In this document: in pieces, positions 1-8,257 of the stretch
How the letters are laid out: each line of letters begins with the position of its first letter
Position numbering within the stretch: position 1 is the first letter of the stretch
Assembly: GCA_002321305.1 (NCBI GenBank)
Contig: DCMF01000136.1
Location: 1-55,647 of the forward strand
DNA length: 55,647 bases
Direction of reading: 5' to 3'
DNA from: Verrucomicrobia bacterium UBA1629
GTDB taxonomy: Bacteria; Verrucomicrobiota; Kiritimatiellia; RFP12; UBA1067
The notes under the pieces: generated by a model
Told to the model about the DNA's origin: nothing
Seen by the model: the letters and a program-made list of their open reading frames with translations, nothing else
Database searches by the model: none
Translations under genes and position numbers: made by a program

Positions 1-270
1 CCAACTGCCGAATTTAGGTTCAACCAAAGACCGTCGTCATGAACGTACAGGACGCGGAGGCCCGAAACCACTTTCACTCCATCGGCCTGATCATCGATGC
101 GATAAACGCAATCTCGCCTTGCGCCAGACTGTATTCCGCGCCAATCCTGAGATGTCGGGGATCAGTGCCCGATAGCGGAAGGCTTTCATTCAGCACTCTG
201 TTCCGCATGCAGACGTCGCAGGAGGCGCGCCCCATCCTGCCCGCACCGACGACGGCGTGACGCGAACGCC

Positions 271-3093
271 TCAGCGGATGACGAACAGGAGGCTCGGCCC
301 CACGCCGCAGAGACGCACGCGGAAGTCGCGGAAGCCGAGCGGAGCCTCGCGGCTCGATTCGTAAGCCTTGCGACAATAGACGCGCGCCTCGACCGTCGCG
401 CCGCGCGGCGGGCGAAAGTCGACGGCGCACGTGACATTCGTCCGCGTGCCCGCAAGGTCTGGCGAAACGTCCGCCGCCGTGTAGGTCGACCTGTACTCGT
501 CCAGCGTCCGCCAGTCGTCGGTCGTGCCGTCAGGACGGATCGTCCGATACTGGAGCGCGAGCGCCTTCTCCTGCGTGTTGGCCACGTTGAGCTGAGCGAA
601 CGTGCCCGACAGCTCAAGGCGGCGCGCAGCGAAGGCGTCCGTGCGGATCGTCAGGCGGCATTCGGCGTCCTTGACTTCGGCTGCGTTGCCCGGCGAACCC
701 GGCACAAGCACGGCCCAGTTCGAGCCGAAGACGTTCGTGCAGACATAGACACCGACAGTCAGCTGTTTCGCCGCATCGCGGTTCAGCAGCTCGAATCGCT
801 CGTTCCCGTCCAAGAAGAACCGGAACGGCGACTCCGAGACGTCCCAGTTCTTGCCGTCGGACGCCGGCAACTCTTCCGGGACGAGGACGGTCGAAGCCTC
901 CTCCGACTTCAAGGTGACGAACCGGTCCTTCCAGTCCGCGAGCGCGGACAGGTCGAGCGTCCGCGGCTCCGTCCAGTCGCTGGCCAGCCCGTCCGCGCCC
1001 TCCGCCGCCAGCGAGACGAAAAGCGTTGCACCGTCGGCCGCCGCCACGAAGTCGTAGGTGGCGGACACGCCGCAGTCGGCGAGCAGATGCTCGTTGGTGA
1101 CAACGGACGCCGCCGCGTAGTTGCGGACGAGCGCGATGTCGTCTAAGATGGCGCGTCCCTCTTTCGACGTGCCGCGAACGGACTCAACGAGCAGCGATTC
1201 GTCGCCCGTGAGCGCAACGGGGAGGGGGAAGGCGCATTCCGTCCAGCCGGCGGCGAGCGTCGCCGAACGTCCCAGTACGTTCGTCTGGACGCCGTCGGAC
1301 GAAAGCGTCGCCGCACGGAGCGTGACGCTCGACTTCGACTCGCCCGTGCCGCGCTTGGCCGTCACGACAAGCGTAAGCCCGTCTCCGAAAATTCCAAGCC
1401 GCTTCGAGACGAGGGCACCCGTCTTCTCTTCCGTCCCGATCTTAAGGGCGGACGCCTCCGTCGCCAGGGCCACCGAGACGCAGCGCGGAGCGTCCCAGCC
1501 GTCCGCGCCGCGATCCGTGTAAAGGCCGAACTTCTTTTCGCTGTTGACGCCGACCGTGCTGTTGGTGGCCGGGGCGCGGGCGAACGTCTCGCGCCAGAGG
1601 ATGTCGCTTTCCGCGACGGCGGCGAGTCCGCCTTGCGTCCGCAAAACCGACCACACGCGAAGCTTCACGTTCGTCGCGCCGTCCGGCGCGCGCCATCCGA
1701 CGCGGACTCGCCCGTCGGGCAGGCGTCCTGCACGGACGTGCGACGGGGCCTTAAGGCCGAACGGCCCGTCGTCTTCCCCCTTCCCGCCGCTTTCGGACGA
1801 GCCGGAATCGGAAAGCGTCACGCGGAACGGCGCCGTCCACGCCGACGTCTCGCCGCCATAGGCCGAGCGCGCCTCAAGCCAAAGGTTCGTGTCGCCCATC
1901 GGCACGGTCACCTCGGCCGCGTTCCCCGGAACGGCCACGTCGGAACTGGCGTTCGTGACGACGGATTCCGGCACATAGGCCCCGGCCGCGCAGATGGCGA
2001 GGTCGTAGACGAGCGTCTGCTCGGAAGCGTAGTTGGTGAGGGAGTGGACGAAGATGCGGTCGGTGGCGGCGAGCGCGGGCAGCGGCACGGGGCAGTCCTG
2101 CGGCATTTTCGCGATTGCGACGTCCGCCACGTGCGACGTCATGACGCCCGAAATGACGGACACGGGAAGGATGCCCGTGTTGACTTCACGGGCCGCCGCA
2201 CGGACGACGAGCGTGTGCCCCGCCGCAAAGTCGCGCCCCAGCGGCGGCGTTGTCAGCGAGCCGGAGGTGTGCGTGCCCCAGCCGATCAGCAACGCCCCCG
2301 CAACGGACGGCTGGCGCGCATTCACCGCGTCCCAGTCGCCGAAGCCGAGCGACGCCAGCTCTTTGGCGTCCAGCTTCTTCGCCGACTTCACGGCGGGAAC
2401 GTCGGCGAACGACTTGCGCCACAGCGTCGCGGAGTCGTTGATGCCGCCGACGGGCGCGGTGGTGAACGTGCGCCATTCGCTTTCCGAAAGACCCTCCGCG
2501 AGATCCCAGCTCACGCGCACGCGCCGCGCCGTAGCATCCACGACCGCCGCGCGCAAGTTCGTCGGCGGCTCGGCGCGGATCGCGTCGTCCTCAAAGGTCA
2601 CGGAAGACACGACCAGGTTCCCGCTGTCTTTCGTGTAGACGATCTTGACCTGTCGGCAGTCAAAATCGGCCAGCGGCGTCACGTAGGAACTGGAGCAGAG
2701 ATTTGTCGGCGAACCGGGAAGCCCCGACTCGGAAAAGAGAATCAGATAGTCGGTGCCTGTTGCGGAGCGACCGAAGACCTCGACCTTTGACGAGTTCCCG
2801 CCCTTTACGCCAACGCACTTGAACGCGAGCGAGATGGCGCGGATGCGTGCCGAATGCACGGGGCTTTCAATGGCGGCCGTGTCGCCCTTGTTCTTCGGGG
2901 CGAGTTTTCGTCCGACAGGAGATTGCGATGTCTTTTCCTGTGCACTTGACTGGGACAAGTCCCACCCGTTCGTGTGAGCGGGCGCGGCCGGGTCGAACGA
3001 CACCGTCCATGTCGAGGCGTGGATCTGGCAGGCGGCGAGCGCACCGAACGCGCACGCACCGAGACTTCCGAGACTTCTTGGAACGACCTTCAT
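271..3093 (-). CDS. large secreted protein with repeated FN3-like segments, function unknown
   Basis: A 940-residue product. It starts at the ATG at 3093 because a strong AAGGAG ribosome site lies just upstream and because that start gives a signal peptide (MKVVPRSLGSLGACAFGALA, cleavage probably after QIHA). The open frame continues upstream, but there it has no signal peptide. The mature protein is beta-rich. At least two stretches share a pattern: an opening such as PPTNLRAAVVDATARRVRVS or PSHVRAGRLPDGRVRVGWRA, then a 'LWR..FA..PA..S' segment and a 'VTNxxxxA.C...YD' segment. These look like fibronectin-III-type linkers joined to lectin-like or jelly-roll modules. I see no catalytic motif. 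The product is probably extracellular or outer-membrane attached. It ends without an obvious membrane anchor or sorting signal. Exact domains cannot be assigned by eye. Confidence 0.8.
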   Translation of the reverse strand: MKVVPRSLGSLGACAFGALAACQIHASTWTVSFDPAAPAHTNGWDLSQSSAQEKTSQSPVGRKLAPKNKGDTAAIESPVHSARIRAISLAFKCVGVKGGNSSKVEVFGRSATGTDYLILFSESGLPGSPTNLCSSSYVTPLADFDCRQVKIVYTKDSGNLVVSSVTFEDDAIRAEPPTNLRAAVVDATARRVRVSWDLAEGLSESEWRTFTTAPVGGINDSATLWRKSFADVPAVKSAKKLDAKELASLGFGDWDAVNARQPSVAGALLIGWGTHTSGSLTTPPLGRDFAAGHTLVVRAAAREVNTGILPVSVISGVMTSHVADVAIAKMPQDCPVPLPALAATDRIFVHSLTNYASEQTLVYDLAICAAGAYVPESVVTNASSDVAVPGNAAEVTVPMGDTNLWLEARSAYGGETSAWTAPFRVTLSDSGSSESGGKGEDDGPFGLKAPSHVRAGRLPDGRVRVGWRAPDGATNVKLRVWSVLRTQGGLAAVAESDILWRETFARAPATNSTVGVNSEKKFGLYTDRGADGWDAPRCVSVALATEASALKIGTEEKTGALVSKRLGIFGDGLTLVVTAKRGTGESKSSVTLRAATLSSDGVQTNVLGRSATLAAGWTECAFPLPVALTGDESLLVESVRGTSKEGRAILDDIALVRNYAAASVVTNEHLLADCGVSATYDFVAAADGATLFVSLAAEGADGLASDWTEPRTLDLSALADWKDRFVTLKSEEASTVLVPEELPASDGKNWDVSESPFRFFLDGNERFELLNRDAAKQLTVGVYVCTNVFGSNWAVLVPGSPGNAAEVKDAECRLTIRTDAFAARRLELSGTFAQLNVANTQEKALALQYRTIRPDGTTDDWRTLDEYRSTYTAADVSPDLAGTRTNVTCAVDFRPPRGATVEARVYCRKAYESSREAPLGFRDFRVRLCGVGPSLLFVIR

Positions 3094-3250
3094 ATCCTGC
3101 TCCTTCCGCCTGATGATCAGGCCTGACGAGTGAACCGACACGCAAGCAATCGCACACGAAAACCCGAAGGCTGCAAGATGCAACCCAACCGACAGTTGGA
3201 ACAATACCATTTCCAACCGCTCTTTGTCAAGTGGTCCGCCCCCGTTGCGG

Positions 3251-3901
3251 CTACTCGTAGTAGGCGAAGCGCCGCTCCAGCCGCGCCATCGCCCAGGCGA
3301 CGAGGCCATTGAAGATGTAGTAGAAGACGCCGGCGGCGATAAGCGGCGTCATCGTCGTGTGGGCGGCCGCCGCCATCTTCGCGACGGTGAACATCTCCAT
3401 CACCGAGAGCGTGAACGCGAGCGACGTGTCCTTCACGAGCGTGATCACCTCGTTCGTGACCGGCGGGATGATGCGCTTGACGACCTGCGGAAAGACCACG
3501 TGCGCAAACGTGCGGGCGCGGCCGAGGCCGAGCGCCGAAGCCGCCTCGTACTGGCCGGGGTCGATCGACTCGATGCCCGCGCGGTAGATCTCGGCGAAGT
3601 AGGCCGCGTAGTTGAGGACGAACGCGACGATGGCCCCGACGAACGGCGAATAGCCGGAGAGCGACACGCGGAAGAGGTAGTACGGCCCGAAGTAGACGAA
3701 CAGCAGCTGCAGCATAAGCGGCGTGCCGCGCAGCACCGAGATGTAGATGCGGCACGCCTGGCGGACGACGAAGCTCTTCGACATCCGCCCGAACGCGACG
3801 AGCAGGCCAAGCGGCAGCGCGAAGACGAGCGTCAGGAGAAAGAGCTCGACGGAAACGCCAAGCCCCTTCAGCAGGTCAGCGAGCAGCGACGCAAGGCCCA
3901 T
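3251..3901 (-). CDS. polar amino-acid ABC transporter permease
   Basis: A 216-residue inner-membrane subunit of the His/Glu/Gln/Arg/opine permease family. It opens with a hydrophobic helix (MGLASLLADLLKGLGVSVEL). The family pattern 'VLRGTPLMLQLLFVYFG' follows near residue 60. The cytoplasmic EAA loop, which docks on the ATPase, reads EAASALGLGRARTFAHVVFP near residues 135-155. About five membrane spans fit the family. It begins 9 bp after the stop of the upstream binding-protein gene without a clear ribosome site of its own, so it is probably translationally coupled. It pairs with the second permease at 5501-6208. Confidence 0.93.
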   Translation of the reverse strand: MGLASLLADLLKGLGVSVELFLLTLVFALPLGLLVAFGRMSKSFVVRQACRIYISVLRGTPLMLQLLFVYFGPYYLFRVSLSGYSPFVGAIVAFVLNYAAYFAEIYRAGIESIDPGQYEAASALGLGRARTFAHVVFPQVVKRIIPPVTNEVITLVKDTSLAFTLSVMEMFTVAKMAAAAHTTMTPLIAAGVFYYIFNGLVAWAMARLERRFAYYE

Positions 3902-3910
3902 CGCAAAAGG

Positions 3911-4696
3911 TCAGCGCAGGATGATGACGTCCTTGCCGTCAAACCACTTCGCGGAGATCTTCGCGGCCGTGCCGTCGGCGACCATCGCGCGGAACGTCTC
4001 GACGACCTGGTCGCGGAGCGCGACGTTGCCCTTCTTGAAGCCGATGCCGAACGTCTCCTTCATGATGATCTCGCCGAGCTGCACGAACTTGCCGGGCATG
4101 TCGGCCATCTTCTTCTTCGCGACGCCGACGTCGAGCGCGACCGCATCGACCGCGCCGGACTCCAGCGCCATGACGGCGGAGTTGTAGTCGGCCGTGACGC
4201 GCAGCTCCTTGAAGGTCTTGCCGAGCGCGGCGACGGCGGGCTTCTCCGCGTCCTGTCCCGACAGGGCCTTCTGGACGGGCGTGTCGGTCTGCACGGCGAC
4301 CGTCTTGCCCGCGAGGTCCTTGAGCGCCTTGACCGGCGAGCCGGCCTTCACGAGCACGACCTGCGAGTTGTCGACGTACGCCGGACTCCACTCGTAGTCG
4401 TTTTCGCGGCTCTGCATGGTGAAGCCGTTCCAGATGCAGTCGATCTTCGCGGAGTTGAGCTGCATGTCCTTCGCGTCCCAGTTGATCGGGCACGCGACGA
4501 ACGTCCAGCCGCGCCGCGCGCACACCTCGCGGGCGAGGTCGAGGTCAAAGCCCTTGTATTCCGTGCCCTCCTTGAAGCCGTAGGGCGGGAACTCGGCGTC
4601 GAAGCCGACGATGAACCTGCCGTCCGTGAGGGTGGAGCGCTGGGAGCAGCCGACGAGCGCGAGGGCTGCGGCGAGACCGGTCATGAGTTTCTTCAT
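3911..4696 (-). CDS. amino-acid ABC transporter substrate-binding lipoprotein (SBP_bac_3), copy A
   Basis: A 261-residue solute-binding protein of the family that presents polar amino acids to the permease. The signal peptide ends in a lipobox (ALALVGC), so the mature protein should be lipid-anchored through Cys17. The family signature 'GFDAEFPPYGF' and then 'YKGFDLDLAREVCARRGWTF' follow near residues 30-60. A good AAGGA ribosome site precedes the ATG. It is more divergent from the other two binding proteins here (6337-7071, 7278-8015) than those are from each other. It may recognise a different amino acid. The ligand cannot be read from sequence. Confidence 0.92.
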   Translation of the reverse strand: MKKLMTGLAAALALVGCSQRSTLTDGRFIVGFDAEFPPYGFKEGTEYKGFDLDLAREVCARRGWTFVACPINWDAKDMQLNSAKIDCIWNGFTMQSRENDYEWSPAYVDNSQVVLVKAGSPVKALKDLAGKTVAVQTDTPVQKALSGQDAEKPAVAALGKTFKELRVTADYNSAVMALESGAVDAVALDVGVAKKKMADMPGKFVQLGEIIMKETFGIGFKKGNVALRDQVVETFRAMVADGTAAKISAKWFDGKDVIILR

Positions 4697-4708
4697 TTCT
4701 GTTTTTCC

Positions 4709-5467
4709 TTAGTTTTTGGAGTTGAGTTCACCTTGGATCTTGCCGAGGAATTCGCCGAGGCGCCCTTCGTGCTTCCGCCCGAAGATCTCGTCCGGCGCGC
4801 CCTCGGCGGCGATCGTGCCGCCTTCGAGGAAGAGGACGCGGCTCGCCACGTCGCGGGCGAAGCGCATCTCGTGCGTGACGACGACCATCGTCATGCCGTT
4901 CTTCGCGAGGTCCTTCATGACGTCGAGGACTTCGCCGACCATTTCCGGGTCGAGCGCGGACGTCGGCTCGTCGAAGAGCATGACCTTCGGCTCCATCGCG
5001 AGCGAGCGGACGATCGCGACGCGCTGCTTCTGGCCGCCCGAGAGCTGCTGCGGATAGGCCGCCGCCTTGTCGGCGAGGCCCACGCGGTCGAGGAGGGCGA
5101 GCGCCTCGCGCGCCGCGACGTCCTTTGCCTTGCCGCGCACGAGTCGCGGCGCGAGCGTGATGTTGTCGAGGATCGAGAGGTGCGGGAAGAGGTTGAAGTG
5201 CTGGAAGACCATCCCCATCTCGCTGCGGAGGCGGTTCTTCGTCGCCTCGTCCGCCCGGACGATGTCCGTGCCGTCGAAGACGATCTCCCCCTCGGTCGGC
5301 TGCTCGAGAAGGTTCATGCAGCGGAGGAACGTCGACTTGCCGCCGCCGGACGGGCCGATCATGACGACGACCTCGCCGGGACGGATGTCCGTCGAAAGCC
5401 CCTTAAGGACTTCGAGCTTGCCGAAGGACTTGCGCAGATTCCGGATTTTGAGCAGTGTTGCAGACAT
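4709..5467 (-). CDS. polar amino-acid ABC transporter ATP-binding protein
   Basis: A 252-residue ATPase of the GlnQ/HisP type. It shows Walker A GPSGGGKST, signature LSGGQKQR, Walker B VMLFDEPTSALDPE and the switch histidine in VVVTHEM. The ATG at 5467 (MSATLLKIRNLRKSF) is preferred over a TTG 24 bp upstream, because it gives the normal family N-terminus. It lies between the two permease genes and is the only ATPase in the cluster, so it presumably powers both. The 33-bp gap to the upstream permease gene carries a short GAAAGTC-type direct repeat. Confidence 0.95.
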   Translation of the reverse strand: MSATLLKIRNLRKSFGKLEVLKGLSTDIRPGEVVVMIGPSGGGKSTFLRCMNLLEQPTEGEIVFDGTDIVRADEATKNRLRSEMGMVFQHFNLFPHLSILDNITLAPRLVRGKAKDVAAREALALLDRVGLADKAAAYPQQLSGGQKQRVAIVRSLAMEPKVMLFDEPTSALDPEMVGEVLDVMKDLAKNGMTMVVVTHEMRFARDVASRVLFLEGGTIAAEGAPDEIFGRKHEGRLGEFLGKIQGELNSKN

Positions 5468-5500
5468 ATCCTGACTTTCTAGACTTTCCAAACTTTTCCC

Positions 5501-6208
5501 TCACGAGTCGTTGTGCACGGGATCGGCGCCGGTGTTGCGCAGGTGGCGCTCCAGCTTGCCGAGAAGCCACGTGAACGTCATCACGAGCGCGAGGTAGATC
5601 GCCGCGACCGTCAGGTAGGGCGTGTAGACGGAATACGTCTGCGAGCGGATGATGTCGCCGCCCTTCGCGAGGTCGCAGAGCGCGATGTAGCCGACGATCG
5701 ACGTGTCCTTCATCAGCACGATGAACTCGTTGCCAAGCGCGGGCAGCACGTTGCGGATCGCCTGCGGAAGGACGATCTTGAGCATCGTCTTCCAGTAGCC
5801 GAGGCCGAGCGCGCGCCCCGCCTCCATCTGGCCGGGGTCGATGGACATGATGCCCGCGCGCAGGATCTCCGCCTGGTAGGCGCCCGAATTGATGCCGAAG
5901 GCGAGAATCGCGACAACCACCTTGTCGAGCGACTTCAGGATGATGAAGTAGCAGATGAGGAGCTGCACCACCATCGGCGTGCCGCGGATGATCGTCAGGT
6001 AGACTTTCGCGAGCGCGTTGAGGACGGGGAAGCGCCCGTACTTGTCGTGCGACGAGCGGATGATCGCGACGAGAAAGCCGATCAGGAGGCCGAGCGCAAT
6101 CGCCGTCAGCGCGACTTCCAGCGTGACGCCAAGCCCGTTCCACAGGTAGTGCCAGCGTCCGTTCTTGACGAAGCACAGCTGAAAGTCATCGATAAAGGAC
6201 TGAATCAT
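5501..6208 (-). CDS. polar amino-acid ABC transporter permease, second subunit
   Basis: A 235-residue permease, paralogous to 3251-3901. It has the motif 'IIRGTPMVVQLLICYFI' near residue 80 and the EAA loop EAGRALGLGYWKTMLKIVLP near residues 135-155. About five membrane helices are visible. The N-terminal 'MIQSFIDDFQLCFVKNGRWHYLWNGLGVTLEVAL' gives the usual cytoplasmic lead into the first helix. It is the membrane component nearest to the two tandem binding proteins upstream. It could form a homodimer, or a heterodimer with the other permease. Confidence 0.93.
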   Translation of the reverse strand: MIQSFIDDFQLCFVKNGRWHYLWNGLGVTLEVALTAIALGLLIGFLVAIIRSSHDKYGRFPVLNALAKVYLTIIRGTPMVVQLLICYFIILKSLDKVVVAILAFGINSGAYQAEILRAGIMSIDPGQMEAGRALGLGYWKTMLKIVLPQAIRNVLPALGNEFIVLMKDTSIVGYIALCDLAKGGDIIRSQTYSVYTPYLTVAAIYLALVMTFTWLLGKLERHLRNTGADPVHNDS

Positions 6209-6228
6209 GAAACCTCTTCACCGCGCGA

Positions 6229-6342
6229 TTCGCTCATCCGCCAATTCGGCCATTCGCCATTCGCAAATTCGACCATTCACCCATTCGATCATTCGACTAT
6301 TCGACAATTCGATCATTCGATTATTCGAACATTCGATTATTT
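6229..6342. repeat. degenerate ATTCGAYC octanucleotide array
   Basis: The whole gap between the second permease gene and binding protein B is filled with short units of the form CATTCGAC / CATTCGAT on the plus strand, more degenerate toward its left end. On the coding (minus) strand the unit reads GATCGAAT. No hairpin, promoter or ribosome site dominates the array. Confidence 0.85.
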
Positions 6343-7071
6343 CTCTTTCAGCCGATCCGCCTCGGCCGTGTAGTCGGCGACCCACTTCGCGAGCCGTCCG
6401 TCGGCCTTCGCCTCGGCGATCGTCTCGTTGATCGCCTTCAGCAGCTCCGGCTGGCCCTTGCGGATCGCGACGGCGTACTCCTCGGACGTGATGAAGCCCG
6501 ACAGCGCGAGGTCGGGTTCGCCCTTCACGCAGTTCTTCGCCGGATCGATGTCCGCAATGACGACATCGACGCGCCCGGCCTTCAGCGCCGCGACGGCCGC
6601 CGCCGGCGAGTCGAAGCGCTCCGGCTGCTGCTTGAGCTCGTCCGTCACGAACGCCTCGCTCGTCGTGCCGCTCTGCACACCGACCTTCTTGCCCTTCGCG
6701 TCCTCGCCCTTCGCGTACGGCGTCGCCTTCTTGTAGACGAACACGACGCCCGTCTTCACGTAGGGGATCGAGAAGTCGACGTTCTTCTTGCGGTCTTCCG
6801 TGATCGTGATGCCCGCCGCCGCGAGGTCGGCCTTGCCGGAGATGACCGTCGGGATAACGGAGTCGAAATTGACCGACTCGACCGCAAACGACCGGCCGAG
6901 CTTCGCCGCGACGGCCTTGCAGATCTCGACGTCGATGCCGACGATCTCCTGTCCGCGCAGGAACTCATACGGCGGGAACGTCGCCTCGGTGATCATCTTG
7001 AGGGCCTCGTCCCTCTTCGCGCAGCCCGCGAGCAGCGCCGCTGCCGCGAATGCAACCATCAGTTTCTTCAT
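6337..7071 (-). CDS. amino-acid ABC transporter substrate-binding lipoprotein, copy B
   Basis: A 244-residue SBP_bac_3 protein with a lipoprotein signal (MKKLMVAFAAAALLAGC). The ligand-lobe signature is 'ITEATFPPYEFLRGQEIVGIDVEICKAVAAKLG'-like, with the FPPYEF core at residues 32-37. It shares long identical stretches with copy C at 7278-8015, for example around EATFPPYEF, GIDVEICKAVAAK and ITEDRKKNVDFS. The two are therefore a recent tandem duplication. The 3' end runs into the upstream octanucleotide array, and the last codons abut it. Confidence 0.93.
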   Translation of the reverse strand: MKKLMVAFAAAALLAGCAKRDEALKMITEATFPPYEFLRGQEIVGIDVEICKAVAAKLGRSFAVESVNFDSVIPTVISGKADLAAAGITITEDRKKNVDFSIPYVKTGVVFVYKKATPYAKGEDAKGKKVGVQSGTTSEAFVTDELKQQPERFDSPAAAVAALKAGRVDVVIADIDPAKNCVKGEPDLALSGFITSEEYAVAIRKGQPELLKAINETIAEAKADGRLAKWVADYTAEADRLKEK

Positions 7072-7095
7072 CTTTCCTCTCCTTCTCCTGTCGTG

Positions 7096-7270
7096 ATTTC
7101 AGATTTCAGATCTCAAATCTCAGATTCTGTCATTCGGCCATTTGGTCGTTCGACTCGTCAGCCACTCGATTATTCGGCTATTCTATCCTTCGACCATTCG
7201 ACCATCGATTATTCGATTACTCAAGCATTCGACCATTCGACCATTCGATCATTCGATCATTCGATTATTT
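7096..7270. repeat. CAGATTT-type repeat followed by ATTCGAYC octanucleotide array
   Basis: The gap between binding proteins B and C holds two repeat classes. At 7096-7127 are units resembling TTTCAGAT/TCTCAAAT. From about 7129 to 7270 are CATTCGAC/CATTCGAT units. On the coding strand these read ATCTGAAA and GATCGAAT, the same orientation seen in front of plus-strand genes at 33.15 and 35.92 kb. Confidence 0.85.
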
Positions 7271-7277
7271 CATTCCC

Positions 7278-8015
7278 TCACTTCTTCAGCGCGTCCGCTT
7301 CCTTCGTGTACTGCGCGCGGATCGCCGCCATCTTGCCGCTGGCCTTGAGTTCGGCGATCGTCTCGTTGATCGCCTTCAGCAGGTCGGGGCGTCCCTTCTT
7401 GATCGCGATGGCGTACTCCTCCAGGTTGATCGGCGTCGGCGCGATCGCGAGCTCGGTCTCGCCGAGGACGCAGTTCTTCGCCGGCTCGACGTCCACCAGG
7501 ACCGCGTCGCAGCGCCCCGCCTTCAGCGCGGCGCACGCCTCGGCCGCCGAGCGGAAGCGCTCCGGCTCCTGCTTGAACTGCTCGATCACGATCGTCTCGG
7601 CGGTGTTGCCGCCCTGCACGCCGATGCGCTTGCCCTTGCAGTCCGCCGCCGTCAGGAGCGGCGCGGACTTCTTGTAGATGAGGACGATTTCCGTCTTCGC
7701 GTAGACGTCGGAGAAGTCGACGTTCTTCTTGCGGTCTTCCGTCACCGTGATGCCCGCCGCCGCGATGTCGGCCTTGCCGGACATGACCGAGGGAATGACG
7801 GAATCGAAGTCGACGTTCTCGACCGCGAACGTCTTGCCCATCTTCGCCGCGACGGCCTTGCAGATCTCGACGTCGATGCCGACGATCTCCTGTCCGCGCA
7901 GGAACTCATACGGCGGGAACGTCGCCTCGGTGATCATCTTGAGGGTGTTCGCGTCGTTCTTCGCGCAGCCGCAGAGGGTCGCCGCCGCCGCCAATGCAAT
8001 CATCAGTTTCTTCAT
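7278..8015 (-). CDS. amino-acid ABC transporter substrate-binding lipoprotein, copy C
   Basis: A 245-residue SBP_bac_3 lipoprotein (MKKLMIALAAAATLCGC, lipobox Cys17) and a near-paralogue of copy B. The sequence between residues about 27 and 62 is almost identical to copy B. The C-terminal lobe has diverged (EEYAIAIKKGRPDLLKAINE against EEYAVAIRKGQPELLKAINE). A good AAGGAAAAAC ribosome site precedes the ATG. Diverged C-lobes with a conserved N-lobe fit a shift in ligand preference while docking to the same permease. That is inference. Confidence 0.93.
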   Translation of the reverse strand: MKKLMIALAAAATLCGCAKNDANTLKMITEATFPPYEFLRGQEIVGIDVEICKAVAAKMGKTFAVENVDFDSVIPSVMSGKADIAAAGITVTEDRKKNVDFSDVYAKTEIVLIYKKSAPLLTAADCKGKRIGVQGGNTAETIVIEQFKQEPERFRSAAEACAALKAGRCDAVLVDVEPAKNCVLGETELAIAPTPINLEEYAIAIKKGRPDLLKAINETIAELKASGKMAAIRAQYTKEADALKK

Positions 8016-8044
8016 TTTTGTTTTTCCTTTCTTGTTTTCGATAC

Positions 8045-8250
8045 TTGATTTCAGATTTAAAATTTCAGATCCGATTTTCGCTCATTCAATCACTCGCTCA
8101 TTCAGTCATTCGAGCATTCAATCACTCGATCATTCGACCATTCGATCATTCGACCATTCGATCATTCGACCATTCGATCATTCGATCATTCGACCATTCG
8201 ATCATTCGATCATTCGATTATTCGGTTATTCGATCATTCGATTATTCGCC
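8045..8250. repeat. intergenic CAGATTT and ATTCGAYC arrays
   Basis: The 242-bp gap between copy C and the antiporter gene holds degenerate TTTCAGAT units (8048-8072), then the longest octanucleotide array in the window (about 8077-8249). In the array CATTCGAC and CATTCGAT alternate almost without interruption. Nothing else is visible in the gap, and any promoter for copy C would have to lie within the array. Confidence 0.88.
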
Positions 8251-8257
8251 CAGTCTC

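Noticed and set aside
74..270. Possible gene at the left edge (minus-strand frame through 74-430, plus-strand frame 39-260)
   Set aside because: No start signal or recognisable domain. Most of the minus frame is antisense or out of frame to the secreted protein gene. I see nothing definite in bases 1-270.
3224..5482. A 752-codon open frame on the plus strand
   Set aside because: Antisense to the amino-acid transporter genes, whose Walker, signature and lipobox motifs are unambiguous.
8077..8249. Peptides of the type FDHSIIRPFDHSTIR read from the octanucleotide arrays
   Set aside because: They are translations of the repeat itself, continue into antisense frames, and have no start signal.
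6229..8250. CRISPR array
   Set aside because: Units are 8 bp and contiguous without unique spacers; no cas genes are present.
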